The notes under the pieces: generated by a model
What the model was told of the DNA's origin: nothing
The model's database searches: none
What the model saw: the letters and a program-made list of their open reading frames with translations, nothing else
Position numbers and translations under genes: made by a program
Shown here: piece after piece, positions 49,998 to 62,730 of the stretch
Layout of the letters: each line of letters starts with the position of its first letter
How positions within the stretch are numbered: the stretch's first letter is position 1
Origin: Enoplolaimus lenunculus
Lineage: Eukaryota; Nematoda; Enoplea; Enoplida; Thoracostomopsidae
NCBI GenBank assembly: GCA_030248215.1
Contig: JASANG010002820.1
Span: 20,209 to 84,208, forward strand
DNA length: 64,000 bases
Direction of reading: 5' to 3'

Positions 49998-50245
49998 GGC
50001 CAATGTATAGAACAGGGCTGGAACAGTAGTATAAGCATATTCATAAATCTAAGCCTAAGCGTAAGCCTAAGCGTAAAGATGACCCTATGTCTAGGCCTAA
50101 GTCTATAAACCCAAGCGTAAGCCAAAGCAAAAAACTTAGTGTAAAGTTTATAAGCTTAGGAAAACATTTTTGCAACGCTTAGGCTTAGGCTTAGGCTTAC
50201 GAATACGCTTAATCTACTGTTACGCCCCTAAAAGTAACATTGGCC
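49998..50245. mobile_element. chimeric family A1/A2 element
   Basis: Left end GGCCAATGTATAGAACAGGG is of subfamily A1; right end CGCCCCTAAAAGTAACATTGGCC is of A2. TTAGGC runs occur on both strands, converging at about 50115-50150. It looks like a recombinant of the two subfamilies. Confidence 0.75.
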
Positions 50246-50654
50246 GCATGGTCTATACCACTATAGGTAATCTTGGCACAATGATACAAGATAGAGTCAA
50301 AAAAGATATATCTACAGAATGCCGCAGCTCGAATGCTGTCTAATTATCCAGAGAATACTCACTATTTGATGGAGTATTTTCGATTACGCTAAAATTGAAC
50401 CCAAATGTAGAAGATTAACTACAGTTTAAACCTTAGAAGGCTTTCAGAACGTTTTGGGGTTTATTAAAATCAACAAAATTGAAGTGGCACCGGCGCGTCA
50501 TTTGAAGGATTTCAGATTACTAAAACAAGATTAAATGAATAATTTAAAGTGGATCCGTGTATTGAACTAGAAGCCTTTTTAGGTTTACTGCAGACTTTGG
50601 CCCATGTTACGATCGGGGGCGGAACGTTTTTGCTGACTGCAAAAGGGTAAGCTT

Positions 50655-51127
50655 CTTACCGGGAATAATCAAGACTCGTGTGACTGGCGTTTTTAATTAT
50701 GGTTTTAAGGTAATCTAAAAGAGATATGTTTATCAAATAAGAACGTTGTATACTGAAAATGTCAATAGCAACCGTAACAAATAGAACCCATGCAAAGATC
50801 AACGGCGGAACGTTTTTCTGTGGGGACCGAAATTGCGTAACCGCAATCTTTAGACTGACTTTTTTACGTAGATATAAATTTAGACTTAGGAATATGCTTA
50901 TACTACTGTGTAACCTCTGTTCTATCCATTGGCCGCAAATGCAATCTCAGGCAAGAAATGCTACCAGACGAATTATTTATGCGTACCGTTTTGAAAGACT
51001 CAAGCTAATGTAAATCCGAAAATTTAATTCTAGCACCCCCTCCAGCGATGTAAATTAATTCTCAGCCAGCATACGACCACATTTTTCAAAATCTTATTAA
51101 ATAAAATCCTCATCATCATCATCATCA

Positions 51128-51180
<53 letters not shown>

Positions 51181-51483
51181 GCATTTATTATTATTATTGT
51201 TGTTATTATTATTATTATTATTATAATTATGAATATTATTATTATAATTATTATGATTATTATTATCATTATGATTATTATTATTAGTAGTAGTAGTAGT
51301 AGTAGTCTTATTATTATTATTATTATATTATAATAAAACCACATTGCATATCATTAAAAGCTTACCTGAAAATACGACATTGAAAAATATAGCAAGCAAT
51401 AAGGTCGCCAGGCATTCGGTCTATTCAGTACGCTCAGCCGGAGCCGAAATATTTAAAAAGGTCATTTCAATGAACTTTACAAG
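50655..51483. repeat. copy of the 37998-38872 block
   Basis: CTTACCGGGAATAATCAAGA ... TGAACTTTACAAG. It is flanked on the left by a family A left end (50596-50655) and on the right by family C. Includes its own (ATT)n/(ATC)n tract (51105-51330). Confidence 0.88.
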
Positions 51484-51484
51484 G

Positions 51485-51892
51485 GCGGTCCGCATTTTGA
51501 GTCCAAATCAATAAGAGTCCGTATCCCAAATAAGAGTCCGTAAGAGGATAGAGCCGCTAAACCTTAATTAGAGTCCACAAATATCAATTATCTTTAACTG
51601 TAGCGCATAAATGACTTCAGGACCAAATAACTTGAGTTTGAAACTTTACAGCCTACTTAAATTTTGAAAGTACACTCCTAAGTACAACCTTGCATTATCG
51701 TTCAAGCTATTGACACAAGACAAATAAACGTTTAATTCAACGGATAATTGCAGTACCGGATATATATCAGTAACGAAGGGTGGTGGAGGACGAGTTGAAA
51801 ATAATTCAGAGTCCGTAACCAAATAACAGGGGGTACCCTCTGGAGATGCCAAATAAAGATCAGTCCCCCTTCTTATACGGATCACTACAGTA
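51485..51892. mobile_element. family C element (left arm)
   Basis: CATTTTGAGTCCAAATCAAT ... CCTTCTTATACGGATCACTAC. Its mirror image is at about 61835-62250. Confidence 0.72.
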
Positions 51893-52374
51893 CTAACACA
51901 GTCAGAAAACCGCACGAAACATATTTGGGATGTTGTGAAAGGTGTTGCAGAATTAATCATTTAAAACCTAAATTCCCCCGAAAAAGTAATTCCCATAATC
52001 TCATTTGCAACAATTTCAAAAACTCTAACTTGCTACCATGTCTAAGTGCCAAGGTTCGCACCCCACTGCTTGATGGCCTCGGTTCCTTAAGGGGCTTCCG
52101 TTGATTGACCCAACGAATGTTTTAGACACTCGTCAAAATGAAACCAAATACTGGTTATTTCAAAACCTTTAGAGGCTCAAAAAACATGGAATTTGTAGCA
52201 AAACTCAAATTTTTCCGGCGAAATAAATATTAGCAAGCAGGTGCCCCGGTAAGTGACACGGGTCCGGGTAAAACATGTATAAGTGGCCCTGGTATATCAC
52301 ATGTTGCCCTAATTTGATCATTTGGACGCCTCGTTTATCGACACGGGGGACTCACAAAATGTTGTTTCGGCCCT

Positions 52375-52695
52375 GTCAAAATCCCACGTGCGACCACATC
52401 CCGAAATTTAAACATGCCGCATCCCAAAATTTCAAAATAGCCCAATCGACCATAATACAAAATCTTAAATTCAAAAAATTTCAAACTTGACCATATAACA
52501 AAATCCCAAAATCGCACCTTTCGACTGTATCCCGAATTCCAAACGACCAAAATCCTACTTTGGACAATATCCTGAAATCCCAAAATTCCTTCTGTCGACC
52601 ATATCTCGAAATCCCAAAATCCCACCTTTGAGCGTACCCTGAAATCACAAATTTCCAAAATGCTACTACCTTCGACCATATACCAAAATCTAATG
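52375..52695. repeat. diverged minisatellite (about 40-bp unit, left arm)
   Basis: Units like 'CGACCATATCTCGAAATCCC' + AAAATCCCACCTT, in several variants. Mirrored at 61020-61350 and repeated at 63625-63950. It gives rise to Trp/Phe/Gly-rich open frames that are not genes. Confidence 0.75.
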
Positions 52696-53498
52696 TGGCG
52701 AAAATTGTCATAGTTAATATGTATGCTAAAATTGCATCTAGCTTGTCGCGAGAACTATCACTCTTTCGCCTCTAAAGACAAGTGTATGTCTTTGAATATC
52801 CCATTGCACACAGACGTCCGAACTGGACACGCTTGCTACGCTCACCGGTAAAAGCCTTTGACTGACGTTTCTTCTGGCCCAAAATTGGTCAAGTTTCATG
52901 TAAAAAATTTTGAACTTCATAAATGTGAGTCCTTAGGCAACTTTAAAAACAAAACAGAAATAAATGTTTCATGGTAAATTTTGAGTCCTTTTATGCTTTC
53001 GGTTCAACAGTTAGTACCCCGGCTACCGCTACACCCGTATTTCTAGTATATTGGGCAGGCAGAACTGACCTGTTATGTGATTCATGCTGGATTCACGTTA
53101 TAACCGGGGCAGGTGAGACACGGTTTGTTCCATGTTGATTTGACGTCAACTTTTAAATTCGTGCTGTTATATCGGGTCAACAGACAAAACTCGAATATCA
53201 TATGACGTTAGCTTTACAAACCACTGCTCTCAAATGATTAATGTCTACAAGGAGCGGTATGTTACATGATACTCTGGGACATTTATGCGAATACCATATG
53301 ATATTCCAAAATTTCAACGAATATCATATGATATTCATCGGGACAGTGTAATCTTTGGGTGCTGGGAGCAATTTGATTGATCTGAATTTGACAACCAAAA
53401 CTTCATATTGAGATTTAACGTTAAAATTGCGTTTGGGTTCTCGCTCGCTTCGCTATTAAGGGTGAAACCCCCGCCCATGGTTTCACTGTTGCGTCTAC

Positions 53499-53773
53499 GC
53501 TGCAATAAATGCTGAGTCAAATAGTCTATCTCCGAAATAGGCTTTTCCAGACTACACAAAATGAGTCAAATTCGACACCGCCAGAGTCAAATTCGTCTCA
53601 CCCGAGTCGCTCAGTGAGTGAATTAGAGTTGAATTTGACTCAGTTTGTGGTGTCGAATTTGACTCACCCGAGTCGCTCAGTGAGTGAATTAGAGTTGAAT
53701 TTGACTCAGTTTGTGTAATCCCGTAGAGCCTATTTCGGAGAGACTCGATTTGACTCACCATTTTTTTGCAGTC
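53499..53773. mobile_element. family D element with a 66-bp internal duplication (left arm only)
   Basis: CGCTGCAATAAATGCTGAGTC ... TTTTTTTGCAGTC. The stretch containing CACCCGAGTCGCTCAGTGAG occurs twice here but once in the mirror copy at 60017-60226. Confidence 0.8.
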
Positions 53774-54385
53774 TATGTCTGGTACCTATCCGTTCCTTTA
53801 AATGGACCAGTATGCAATCGGCACAGAAATAATTAGCTAAACAGGTTTTCTTAAAAGCATTCCCCTTCTCTTGAGGAAAACGAAAAAAATCGAACAAGTA
53901 TGGGGTTTATACCTACAGGTAAACTTGTAGTTGAGTTTGAAAACAACGGTGTTGGCTTGCTGTGACACACTTGAAACCGGTTTAAATTCGTTTCAAGAAC
54001 GCGACGAAATTCTGTCCCAAAAGTGATTTTTGTAGTTTTTGTGTCACCCCACCCACCCCCCACCTGGCAAATGAACCACACACTGGTAGTTTTAACTGTT
54101 TGTTAGTATGATGATTTTTTTACTTGTTAGGGTTAAAAACTACTGGTGTGTGGTTTATTTGGAAGCGGGGGGATACATTTTAACTATTTGGGTAAAACTT
54201 TTGGGGTCGGAATTTCGTTGTGCGGTCGGACACTCATTTGCTAAGCGTTTTTCATCTGTATAGAGCTGGATTGGTCTACTATATGAGTATCCCTATCAAT
54301 GGTGATATTTGTCACACGTTTATTCGTTTAACGTCAGTTGACTAACCGGATAGTTCTGAACTCGCGGCAAATAAGTACGAGGCGG

Positions 54386-54550
54386 GCTCGGGGCCATGGG
54401 GGGACCAGGGGTGCTCAGCCCCCACTGGTAAAATGTTGGCTCCATGGAAGATGTTTAACCTTGCTTGTAAGTCATTGAAAACCTTTAAATGCCCATTCTG
54501 AAAATTTTTTAGCGCCCACCTAGCAAGGTGGGCTGGCTACGGGCCTGGTA
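54386..54550. mobile_element. family E element (left arm)
   Basis: GGGCTCGGGGCCATGGGGGG ... AAGGTGGGCTGGCTACGGGC-CTGG; mirrored at 59238-59404. Confidence 0.7.
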
Positions 54551-54667
54551 CGAGGATGCGTGAGCTAAGCGACAGCGCCAATAAAAAAGTATATTAATTA
54601 GCAACTTCGCAACGTCAAGACCCGCTTTTTCTTTTAATATCCAGTTCTTATGCAGCGTTTTGTAGTA

Positions 54668-54890
54668 CACTGCAAAAATGGTGAGTCAAATGCACCCTCT
54701 CCTAACTAAGCTTTTCGGGACTACACAAACTGAGTCAAATTCGACTCCGCCAGAGTCAATTTCGACTCACTGAGCGACTTCGGGTGAGTCGAATTTGACT
54801 CTGACGCAGTCGCATTTGACTCAGTTTGTGTAGTCCCGACAAGCTTATATTGGAGAGAGTGAATTGGGCTCACCAGAAGACAATAATTTG
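54668..54890. mobile_element. family D element (left arm)
   Basis: CACTGCAAAAATGGTGAGTC, GGGACTACACAAACTGAGTC inverted arms; mirrored at about 58910-59121. Left flank TA. Confidence 0.78.
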
Positions 54891-55231
54891 GAACAAATCG
54901 AGATTAGGTCACCGAACTGCTTGCGTTAGGCCTGCATTCAACTACTATCAGAACAGGCTCGTAGTCAGTTGACGTAGCTACGATTGGCTAAAAAATTTTT
55001 TAGGAGGGACATACAAGAGTTTTCGATGTACTACAAGAAAGAACGTCAGTGCGCCACATTTGGCAAATTAACTGCAATATTGTCGCTTAAACCTAACGCT
55101 CCAACGTTAAATACTGTAATCATTTGTAGTCCCATCTGGCTCGACCGTCAATTTTTTATAGCCAATCGGTAGTGGAAACACCACTTCACTTCCCAGATAC
55201 CAAATTTCGAATCAGTATCACTGCTTGAAAT

Positions 55232-55278
55232 TTTGACCTCAGATGAAATAGAAAATATTCATGCCGCAATGGGTTAAC
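55232..55278. repeat. family M right-end fragment (left arm)
   Basis: GAAATAGAAAATATTCATGC then CGCAATGGGTTAA, matching the 3' end of the piggyBac-like family M. Mirrored at about 58507-58555. The left end is not recognisable. Confidence 0.5.
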
Positions 55279-55635
55279 ATATGTTTTTATGCTGAACGCT
55301 GCCTCAGTAGTCGTGTTTGAAAATACAATCCGTTCATTGCCGCAACCATACATCGGTTGATCAAACATAAACATAATTTTAATTAATACAAAACGGCGAG
55401 TTTCAGTAGTTTCTGCATTTTAATTCAAATTTGGTCACTGGGTGAATATTTTCCTTGTTGAATTTAAAGAATTTGAACGCAAACGTCAATGCTGTGTCAA
55501 AAACAAACTTGACTGCCAAGATTTTGTCATTTTTGTTTAAATTCTAATTAATTGGTTCCTGTGAAACTAATTTGAAGAATAATAATTGAAGACACAGTCA
55601 AAATTAATTAAAAACGAAAAGTATATCAAAAACGA

Positions 55636-55812
55636 ATGCATATATATATTTATATTATTATATATATTTCATATTTATTATATATAATATATATAACATA
55701 TATATTATATATTATATATGTATATATACATATATAATGTATATTATATATAATATATATAACATATATATTATATATTATATAGGTATATATACATATA
55801 TAATATATATGT
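55636..55812. repeat. (TA)n-rich microsatellite (left arm)
   Basis: TATATAATATATATAACATA words. The mirror tract at 58048-58150 is about 75 bases shorter. Confidence 0.9.
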
Positions 55813-56838
55813 ATTTGTGCATTTTAGCAGGCTAGATCCGTATAGCTAGCTGTATCACTTCCTGGTTTAGGGCCGCCAACAGTCCGTTCTGTCAACTGGT
55901 AAAATTAGCATTATGATTAAATTAAGCAAAAATGTTGGAAATACGTTAAATATACCAGAGAACACTGCAGTGTACGCGTTGGTCCTAGCAGGATCTCAGT
56001 AAAATAACACCGGTACAACCGGAATGGAAGGAAACCGGATCCCGGCAAATTTTGCGAAAGTATATAAAGAAAAATTATGTAATAAAACTGATGTAGAATC
56101 TGCTAATTTTAAGCATTATCTGCAAATCGTTGTCACAAAGTTGTGTTTGTGCGTTTAAATTTGAAAAATTTCTGTAATGTTTTAAAATTGCACCGAAGTT
56201 GCAACAAAAAAGCTTATTTAAATTGTGCAACTTTTATAAAATTACGCAAAATTTCACAACCAAAACTACCAGAACATCAGGCACAATTTCTATTGCGGCA
56301 GGAAGTCGAGCTTCTACCGAATTCCGAGACACGGAGGCTGGCTTTCGGTTGTGCCCTTCATAATTATACTCAGGGTTAAAACTGTTCGGCGAGCCGGCGC
56401 CCAGCGGGCATACGGCGAGTAAACGCGTCAAAATAATTTGAACTACCGTTCACTTGATTACTGTTTCCTTTCTATAATGCCAATATTTAAAATTAATAAT
56501 ATGATAGTTATTACTCTATAGCGTGCAACATATCACGAATCCGCACAACTGCCACGAAATGACCACAGCACATAATAAATTAGTTTGATTCGCTGTCAAA
56601 ATTTGGCTAATTGAAAAATGTACAGATCAGCGTCGCATTTGTGAAGCAACAGCTGCAAATTATATCGCTTTGAAGCGATTTTCAGAACGTTTCATCTTGC
56701 TGGCGCTACACCTTGTAAAATACGAAATACATCTAACACATTTTATTCAGTATGGAGCAATATTCAAAACACACTGGTTTGCAAGACCTCATACCGCATC
56801 GTGCGTCTAAATCAAGCTAATTTACACACTAATAATTC

Positions 56839-57030
56839 AGCCCACGTTTGAGATCAGGAGCGGAACGTTTTCCTGTGGAACCAGAGAAAAGAGTGAGCTT
56901 AAGCTTTAGACTAATTTTTTGCATGAGTTAAGCTTAGGCTTAGGCTTAAAAATATGTTCATTCTTACGCTTAGGCTTACGCTTAAAAATATGCTTATAAT
57001 ACTGTTCCGCCCGTGTTATTGACATTGGCT
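56839..57030. mobile_element. family A element at the palindrome axis
   Basis: AGCCCACGTTTGAGATCAGG ... CCGTGTTATTGACATTGGCT with TTAGGC core. Its terminal repeats are continuous with the palindrome arms, and its flanks (AATAATTC / GAATTATT) are inverted rather than direct. The axis of symmetry falls at about 56934. Confidence 0.85.
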
Positions 57031-58909
57031 GAATTATTAGTGTGTAAATTAGCTTGATTTAGACGCACGATGCGGTATGAGGTCTTGCAAACCAGTGTGT
57101 TTTGAATATTGCTCCATACTGAATAAAATGTGTTAGATGTATTTCGTATTTTACAAGGTGTAGCGCCAGCAAGAAGAAACGTTCAGAAAATCGCTTCAAA
57201 GCGATATAATTTGCAGCTGTTGCTTCACAAATGCGACGCTGATCTGTACATTTTTCAATTAGCCAAATTTTGACAGCGAATCAAACTAATTTATTATGTG
57301 CTGTGGTCATTTCGTGGCAGTTGTGCGGATTCGTGATATGTTGCACGCTATAGAGTAATAACTATCATATTATTAATTTTAAATATTGGCATTATAGAAA
57401 GGAAACAGTAATCAAGTGAACGGTAGTTCAAATTATTTTGACGCGTTTACTCGCCGTATGCCCGCTGGGCGCCGGCTCGCCGAACAGTTTTAACCCTGAG
57501 TATAATTATGAAGGGCACAACCGAAAGCCAGCCTCCGTGTCTCGGAATTCGGTAGAAGCTCGACTTCCTGCCGCAATAGAAATTGTGCCTGATGTTCTGG
57601 TAGTTTTGGTTGTGAAATTTTGCGTTATTTTATAAAAGTTGCACAATTTAAATAAGCTTTTTTGTTGCAACTTCGGTGCAATTTTAAAACATTACAGAAA
57701 TTTTTCAAATTTAAACGCACAAACACAACTTTGTGACAACGATTTGCAGATAATGCTTAAAATTAGCAGATTCTACATCAGTTTTATTACATAATTTTTC
57801 TTTATATACTTTCGCAAAATTTGTCGGGATCCGGTTTCCTTCCATTCCGGTTGTACCGGTGTTATTTTACTGTGATCCTGCTAGGACCAACGCGTACACT
57901 GCAGTGTTCTCTGGTATATTTAACGTATTTCCAACATTTTTGCTTAATTTAATCATAATGCTAATTTTACCAGTTCACAGAACGGACTGTTGGCGGCCCT
58001 AAACCAGGAAGTGATACAGCTAGCTATACGGATCTAGCCTGCTAAAATGCACAAATACATATATATTATATATGTATATATACATATATAATATATAATA
58101 TATATGTTATATATATTATATATAATACATATAATATATATATATATGCATTCGTTTTTGATATACTTTTCGTTTTTAATTAATTTTGACTGTGTCTTCA
58201 ATTATTATTCTTCAAATTAGTTTCACAGGAACCAATTAATTAGAATTTAAACAAAAATGACAAAATCTTGGCAGTCAAGTTTGTTTTTGACACAGCATTG
58301 ACGTTTGCGTTCAAATTCTTTAAATTCAACAAGGAAAATATTCACCCAGTGACCAAATTTGAATTAAAATGCAGAAACTACTGAAACTCACCGTTTCGTA
58401 TTAATTAAAATTATGTTTATGTTTGATCAACCGATGCATGGTTGCGGCTATGAAGGGATTGTATTTTCAAGCGCGCCTACTGAGGCAGTGTTCAGCATAA
58501 AAACATATGTTAACCCATTGCGGCATGAATATTTTCTATTTCATCTGAGGTCAAATTTTCAACCAGTGAGATTGATCCCAAATTTGGTATCTCGGAAGTG
58601 AAGTGGTGTTTGCCATTACCGATTGGCTATAAAATATTGACGGTCGAGCCAGATGGGACTACCAATAATTACAGCATTTAACTTTAGAGCGTTAGATTTA
58701 AGCTACAATACCGCATTTAATCTGCCAAATCTCACGTTCTAACGTTCTAGCTTGTAAGTACATCGAAAACCCTTGTATGCCCTCCTAAAAATTTTTTTAG
58801 CCAATCGTAGCAACGTCAACTGACTACGAGCCTGTTCTGATAGTAGTTGAATGCAGGCCTAACGCGAGCAATTCGGTGACCTAATCTTGATTTGTTCCAA
58901 ATTATTGTC

Positions 58910-59121
58910 TTCTGGTGAGCCAAATTCACTCTCGCCGAAATAAGCTTGTCGGGACTACACAAACTGAGTCGAATGCGACTGCGTGCAGAGTCAAATTCGA
59001 CTCACCCGAAGTGGCTCAATGAATCGAATTTGACTCTGTCGGAGTTGCCTTTGACTCAGTTTGTGTAGTCCCGAAAAGCTTATTCAAGAGAGAGTGAATT
59101 TGACTCACCATTTTTTGCAGT
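58910..59121. mobile_element. family D element (right arm)
   Basis: Mirror of 54668-54890, better preserved at its right end (CACCATTTTTTGCAGTG followed by TA). Confidence 0.78.
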
Positions 59122-59237
59122 GTACTACAAAACGCTGCATAAGAACTTGATATTAAAAGAAAAAGAGGGTCTTGACGTTGCGAAGTTGCTAATTAATATT
59201 GGCGGTGTCGCTTTTAGCTCACGCGTCCTCGTACCAG

Positions 59238-59404
59238 GCCCGTAGCCAGCCCACCTTGCTAGGTGGGGGCTAAAAAAATTTTTCAGGAGGGGCATTTAAA
59301 GGTTTTCAATGACTTACAAGCAAGGTTAAATATCTTCCAGGGAGGCCAACATTTTACCAGTGGGGGCTGAGCCCCCCCTGCTCCCCCATGGCCACGAGCC
59401 CGTC
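59238..59404. mobile_element. family E element (right arm)
   Basis: CAGGCCCGTAGCCAGCCCAC ... CATGGCCACGAGCCCGTC, mirror of 54386-54550. Confidence 0.7.
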
Positions 59405-60016
59405 TCGTACTTTTCCGCCCTGAGTTCAAAACTATCCGGTTCGTCAACAGACGTTAAACGAATAACGTGTGACAAATATCAACATTGATAGGGATACTCA
59501 TATAGTAGACCAATCCAGCTCTATACAGATGAAAAACGCTTACCGAATGAGTGTCCGACCACACAACAACGAAATTCCGACCCCAAAAGTAAGTTTTACC
59601 TAAATAGTTAAAATGTATCCCCCCGCTTCCAAATAAACCACACACCAGTAGTTTTTAACCCTAACAAGTAAAAAATCATTATACTAACAGGCAGTTAAAA
59701 CTACTAGTGTGTGGTTCATTTGCCAGGTGGGGGGTGGGTGGGGTGACACAAAAACTACAAAAATAACTTTTGGGACAGCATTTCGTTGCGTTCTTGAAAC
59801 GAATTTAAACCGGTTTCAAGTGTGTCACAGCAAGCCAACACCGTTGTTTTCAAACTCAACTACAAGTTTACCTGTAGATATAAACCCCATACTTGTTCGA
59901 TTTTTTTCGTTTTCCTCAAGAGAAGGGGAATGCTTTTAAGAAAACCTGTTTAGCTAATTATTTCTGTGCCGATTGCATACTGGTCCATTTAAAGGAACGG
60001 ATAGGTACCAGACATA

Positions 60017-60226
60017 CACTGCAAAAAAATGGTGAGTCAAATTGAGTCTCTCAGAAATAGGCTCTACGGGATTACACAGACTGAGTCAAATTCAACTCTA
60101 ATTCACTCACTGAGCGAGTCGGGTGAGTCGAATTTGACTCTAGCGGTGTCGAATTTAACTCATTTTGTGTAGTCTGGAAAAGCCTATTTCGGAAATAGAC
60201 TATTTGACTCAGCATTTTTTGCAGCG
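60017..60226. mobile_element. family D element (right arm)
   Basis: CACTGCAAAAAAATGGTGAG ... TTTTTTGCAGCG; mirror of 53499-53773 without the 66-bp duplication. Confidence 0.8.
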
Positions 60227-61834
60227 TAGGCGCAACAGTGAAACCATGAACGGGGGTTTCAACGTTAATAGCGAAGCGAGCGAGAACCCAAACGCAATTT
60301 TAACGTTAAATCTCAATATGAAGTTTTGGTTGTCAAATTCAGATCAATCAAATTGCTCCCAGCACCCAAAGATTACACTGTCCCGATGAATATCATATGA
60401 TATTCGTTGAAATTTTGGAATATCATATGGTATTCGCATAAATGTCCCACAGTATCATGTAACATACCGCTCCTTGTAGACATTAATCATTTGAGAGCAG
60501 TGGTTTGTAAAGCTAACGTCATATGATATTCGAGTTTTGTCTGTTGACCCGATATAACAGCACGAATTTAAAAGTTGACGTCAAATCAACATGGAACAAA
60601 CCGTGTCTCACCTGCCCCGGTTATAACGTGAATCCAGCATGAATCACATAACAGGTCAGTTCTGCCTGCCCAATATACTAGAAATACGGGTGTAGCGGTA
60701 GCCGGGGTACTAACTGTTGAACCGAAAGCATAAAAGGACTCAAAATTTACCATGAAACATTTATTTCTGTTTTGTTTTTAAAGTTGCCTAAGGACTCACA
60801 TTTATGAAGTTCAAAATTTTTTACATGAAACTTGACCAATTTTGGGCCAGAAGAAACGTCAGTCAAAGGCTTTTACCGGTGAGCGTAGCAAGCGTGTCCA
60901 GTTCGGACGTCTGTGTGCAATGGGATATTCAAAGACATACACTTGTCTTTAGAGGCGAAAGAGTGATAGTTCTCGCGACAAGCTAGATGCAATTTTAGCA
61001 TACATATTAACTATGACAATTTTCGCCACATTAGATTTTGGTATATGGTCGAAGGTAGTAGAATTTTGGGAATTTGTGATTTCAGGGTACGCTCAAAGGT
61101 GGGATTTTGGGATTTCGAGATATGGTCGACAGAAGGAATTTTGGGATTTCAGGATATTGTCCAAAGTAGGATTTTGGTCGTTTGGAATTCGGGATACAGT
61201 CGAAAGGTGCGATTTTGGGATTTTGTTATATGGTCAAGTTTGAAATTTTTTGAATTTAAGATTTTGTATTATGGTCGATTGGGCTATTTTGAAATTTTGG
61301 GATGCGGCATGTTTAAATTTCGGGATGTGGTCGCACGTGGGATTTTGACAGGGCCGAAACAACATTTTGTGAGTCCCCCGTGTCGATAAACGAGGCGCCC
61401 ATGCGATTGCATTAGGCCAACATGCAATATACCAGGGCCAATTATATATGTTTTACCCGGACCCGTGTCACTTACCGGAGCACCTGCTTGCTAATATTTA
61501 TTTCGGAGGAAAAATTTGAGTTTTGCTACAAAATCCATGTTTTTGAGCCTCTAAAGGTTTTGAAATAACCAGTATGGGGTTTCATTTCAACGAAATGTCT
61601 AAAACATTCGTTGGGTCAATCAACGGAAGCCCCTTAAGGAACCGAGGCCATCAAGCAGTGGGGTGCGAACCTTGGCACTTAGACATGGTAGCAAGTTAGA
61701 GTTTTTGAAATTGTTGCAAATGAGATTATGGGAATTACTTTTTCGGGGGAATTTAGGTTTTAAATGATTAATTCTGCAACACCTTTCACAACATCCCAAA
61801 TATGTTTCGTGCGGTTTTCTGACTGTGTTAGTAC

Positions 61835-62250
61835 TGTAGTGATCCGTATAAGAAGGGGGACTGATCTTTATTTGGCCTCTCCAGAGGGTACCCCCTGTTA
61901 TTTGGTTACGGACTCTGAATTCTTTTCAACTCGTCCTCCGCCACCCTTCGTTACTGATATATATCCGGTACTGCAATTATCCGTTGAATTAAACGTTTAT
62001 TTGTCTTGTGTCAATAGCTTGAACGACAATGCAAGGTTGTACTTAGGAGTGTACTTTCAAAATTTAAGTAGGCTGTAAAGTTTCAAACTCAAGTTATTTG
62101 GTCCTGAAGTCATTTATGCGCTACAGTTAAAGATAATTGATATTTGTGGACTCTAATTAAGGTTTAGCGGCTCTATCCTCTTACGGACTCTTATTTGGGA
62201 TACGGACTCTTATTGATTGGGACTCAAAATGCGGACCCCCCTTGTAAAGT
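61835..62250. mobile_element. family C element (right arm)
   Basis: CACTACGGATC-type right end in mirror, then CCAGAGGGTACCCCCTGTTA ... GGACTCAAAATGCGGACCCC. Mirror of 51485-51892. Confidence 0.72.
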
Positions 62251-62395
62251 TCATTGAAATGACCTTTTTAAATATTTCGGCTCCGGCTGAGCGTACTGAA
62301 TAGACCGAATGCCTGGCGACCTTATTGCTTGCTATATTTTTCAATGTCGTATTTTCAGGTAAGCTTTTAATGATATGCAATGTGGTTTTATTATA

Positions 62396-62498
62396 ATATA
62401 ATAATAATAATAATAAGACTACTACTACTACTACTACTAATAATAATAATCATAATGATAATAATAATCATAATAATTATAATAATAATATTCATAAT

Positions 62499-62530
<32 letters not shown>

Positions 62531-62539
62531 AATAAATGC

Positions 62540-62583
<44 letters not shown>

Positions 62584-62600
62584 TGATGATGATGATGATG
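62396..62600. repeat. (AAT)n/(ATG)n microsatellite (right arm)
   Basis: ATAATAATAATAAGACTACT ... GATGATGATGATGATGAGG; mirror of the 51105-51330 tract. Confidence 0.93.
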
Positions 62601-62730
62601 AGGATTTTATTTAATAAGATTTTGAAAAATGTGGTCAATGTGGCTAAAGAAATCAAAAATTTACATCGCTGGAGGGGGTGCTAGAATTAAATTTTCGGAT
62701 TTACATTAGCTTGAGTCTTTCAAAACGGTA

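Larger units (their letters stand above)
50979..56840. repeat. left arm of a large palindrome
   Basis: Reverse-complement match to 57029-62735 over its whole length, with scattered differences. Contents, left to right: end of the 875-bp block with microsatellite, a family C element (51485-51892), a diverged 'CCCAAAATCC' minisatellite (52375-52695), family D elements (53499, 54668), a family E element (54386), an AT microsatellite, then unique sequence to the axis. No recognised gene. Confidence 0.93.

Noticed and set aside
52335-52711. Trp/Phe/Gly-rich ORFs (and mirror copies at 61013-61389)
   Set aside because: They arise from the diverged CCCAAAATCC minisatellite in each palindrome arm and have no start, splice or family support.
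56234-57635. Identical 65-codon ORFs in the two palindrome arms
   Set aside because: Identity follows from the palindrome; composition is not protein-like and no domain is seen.
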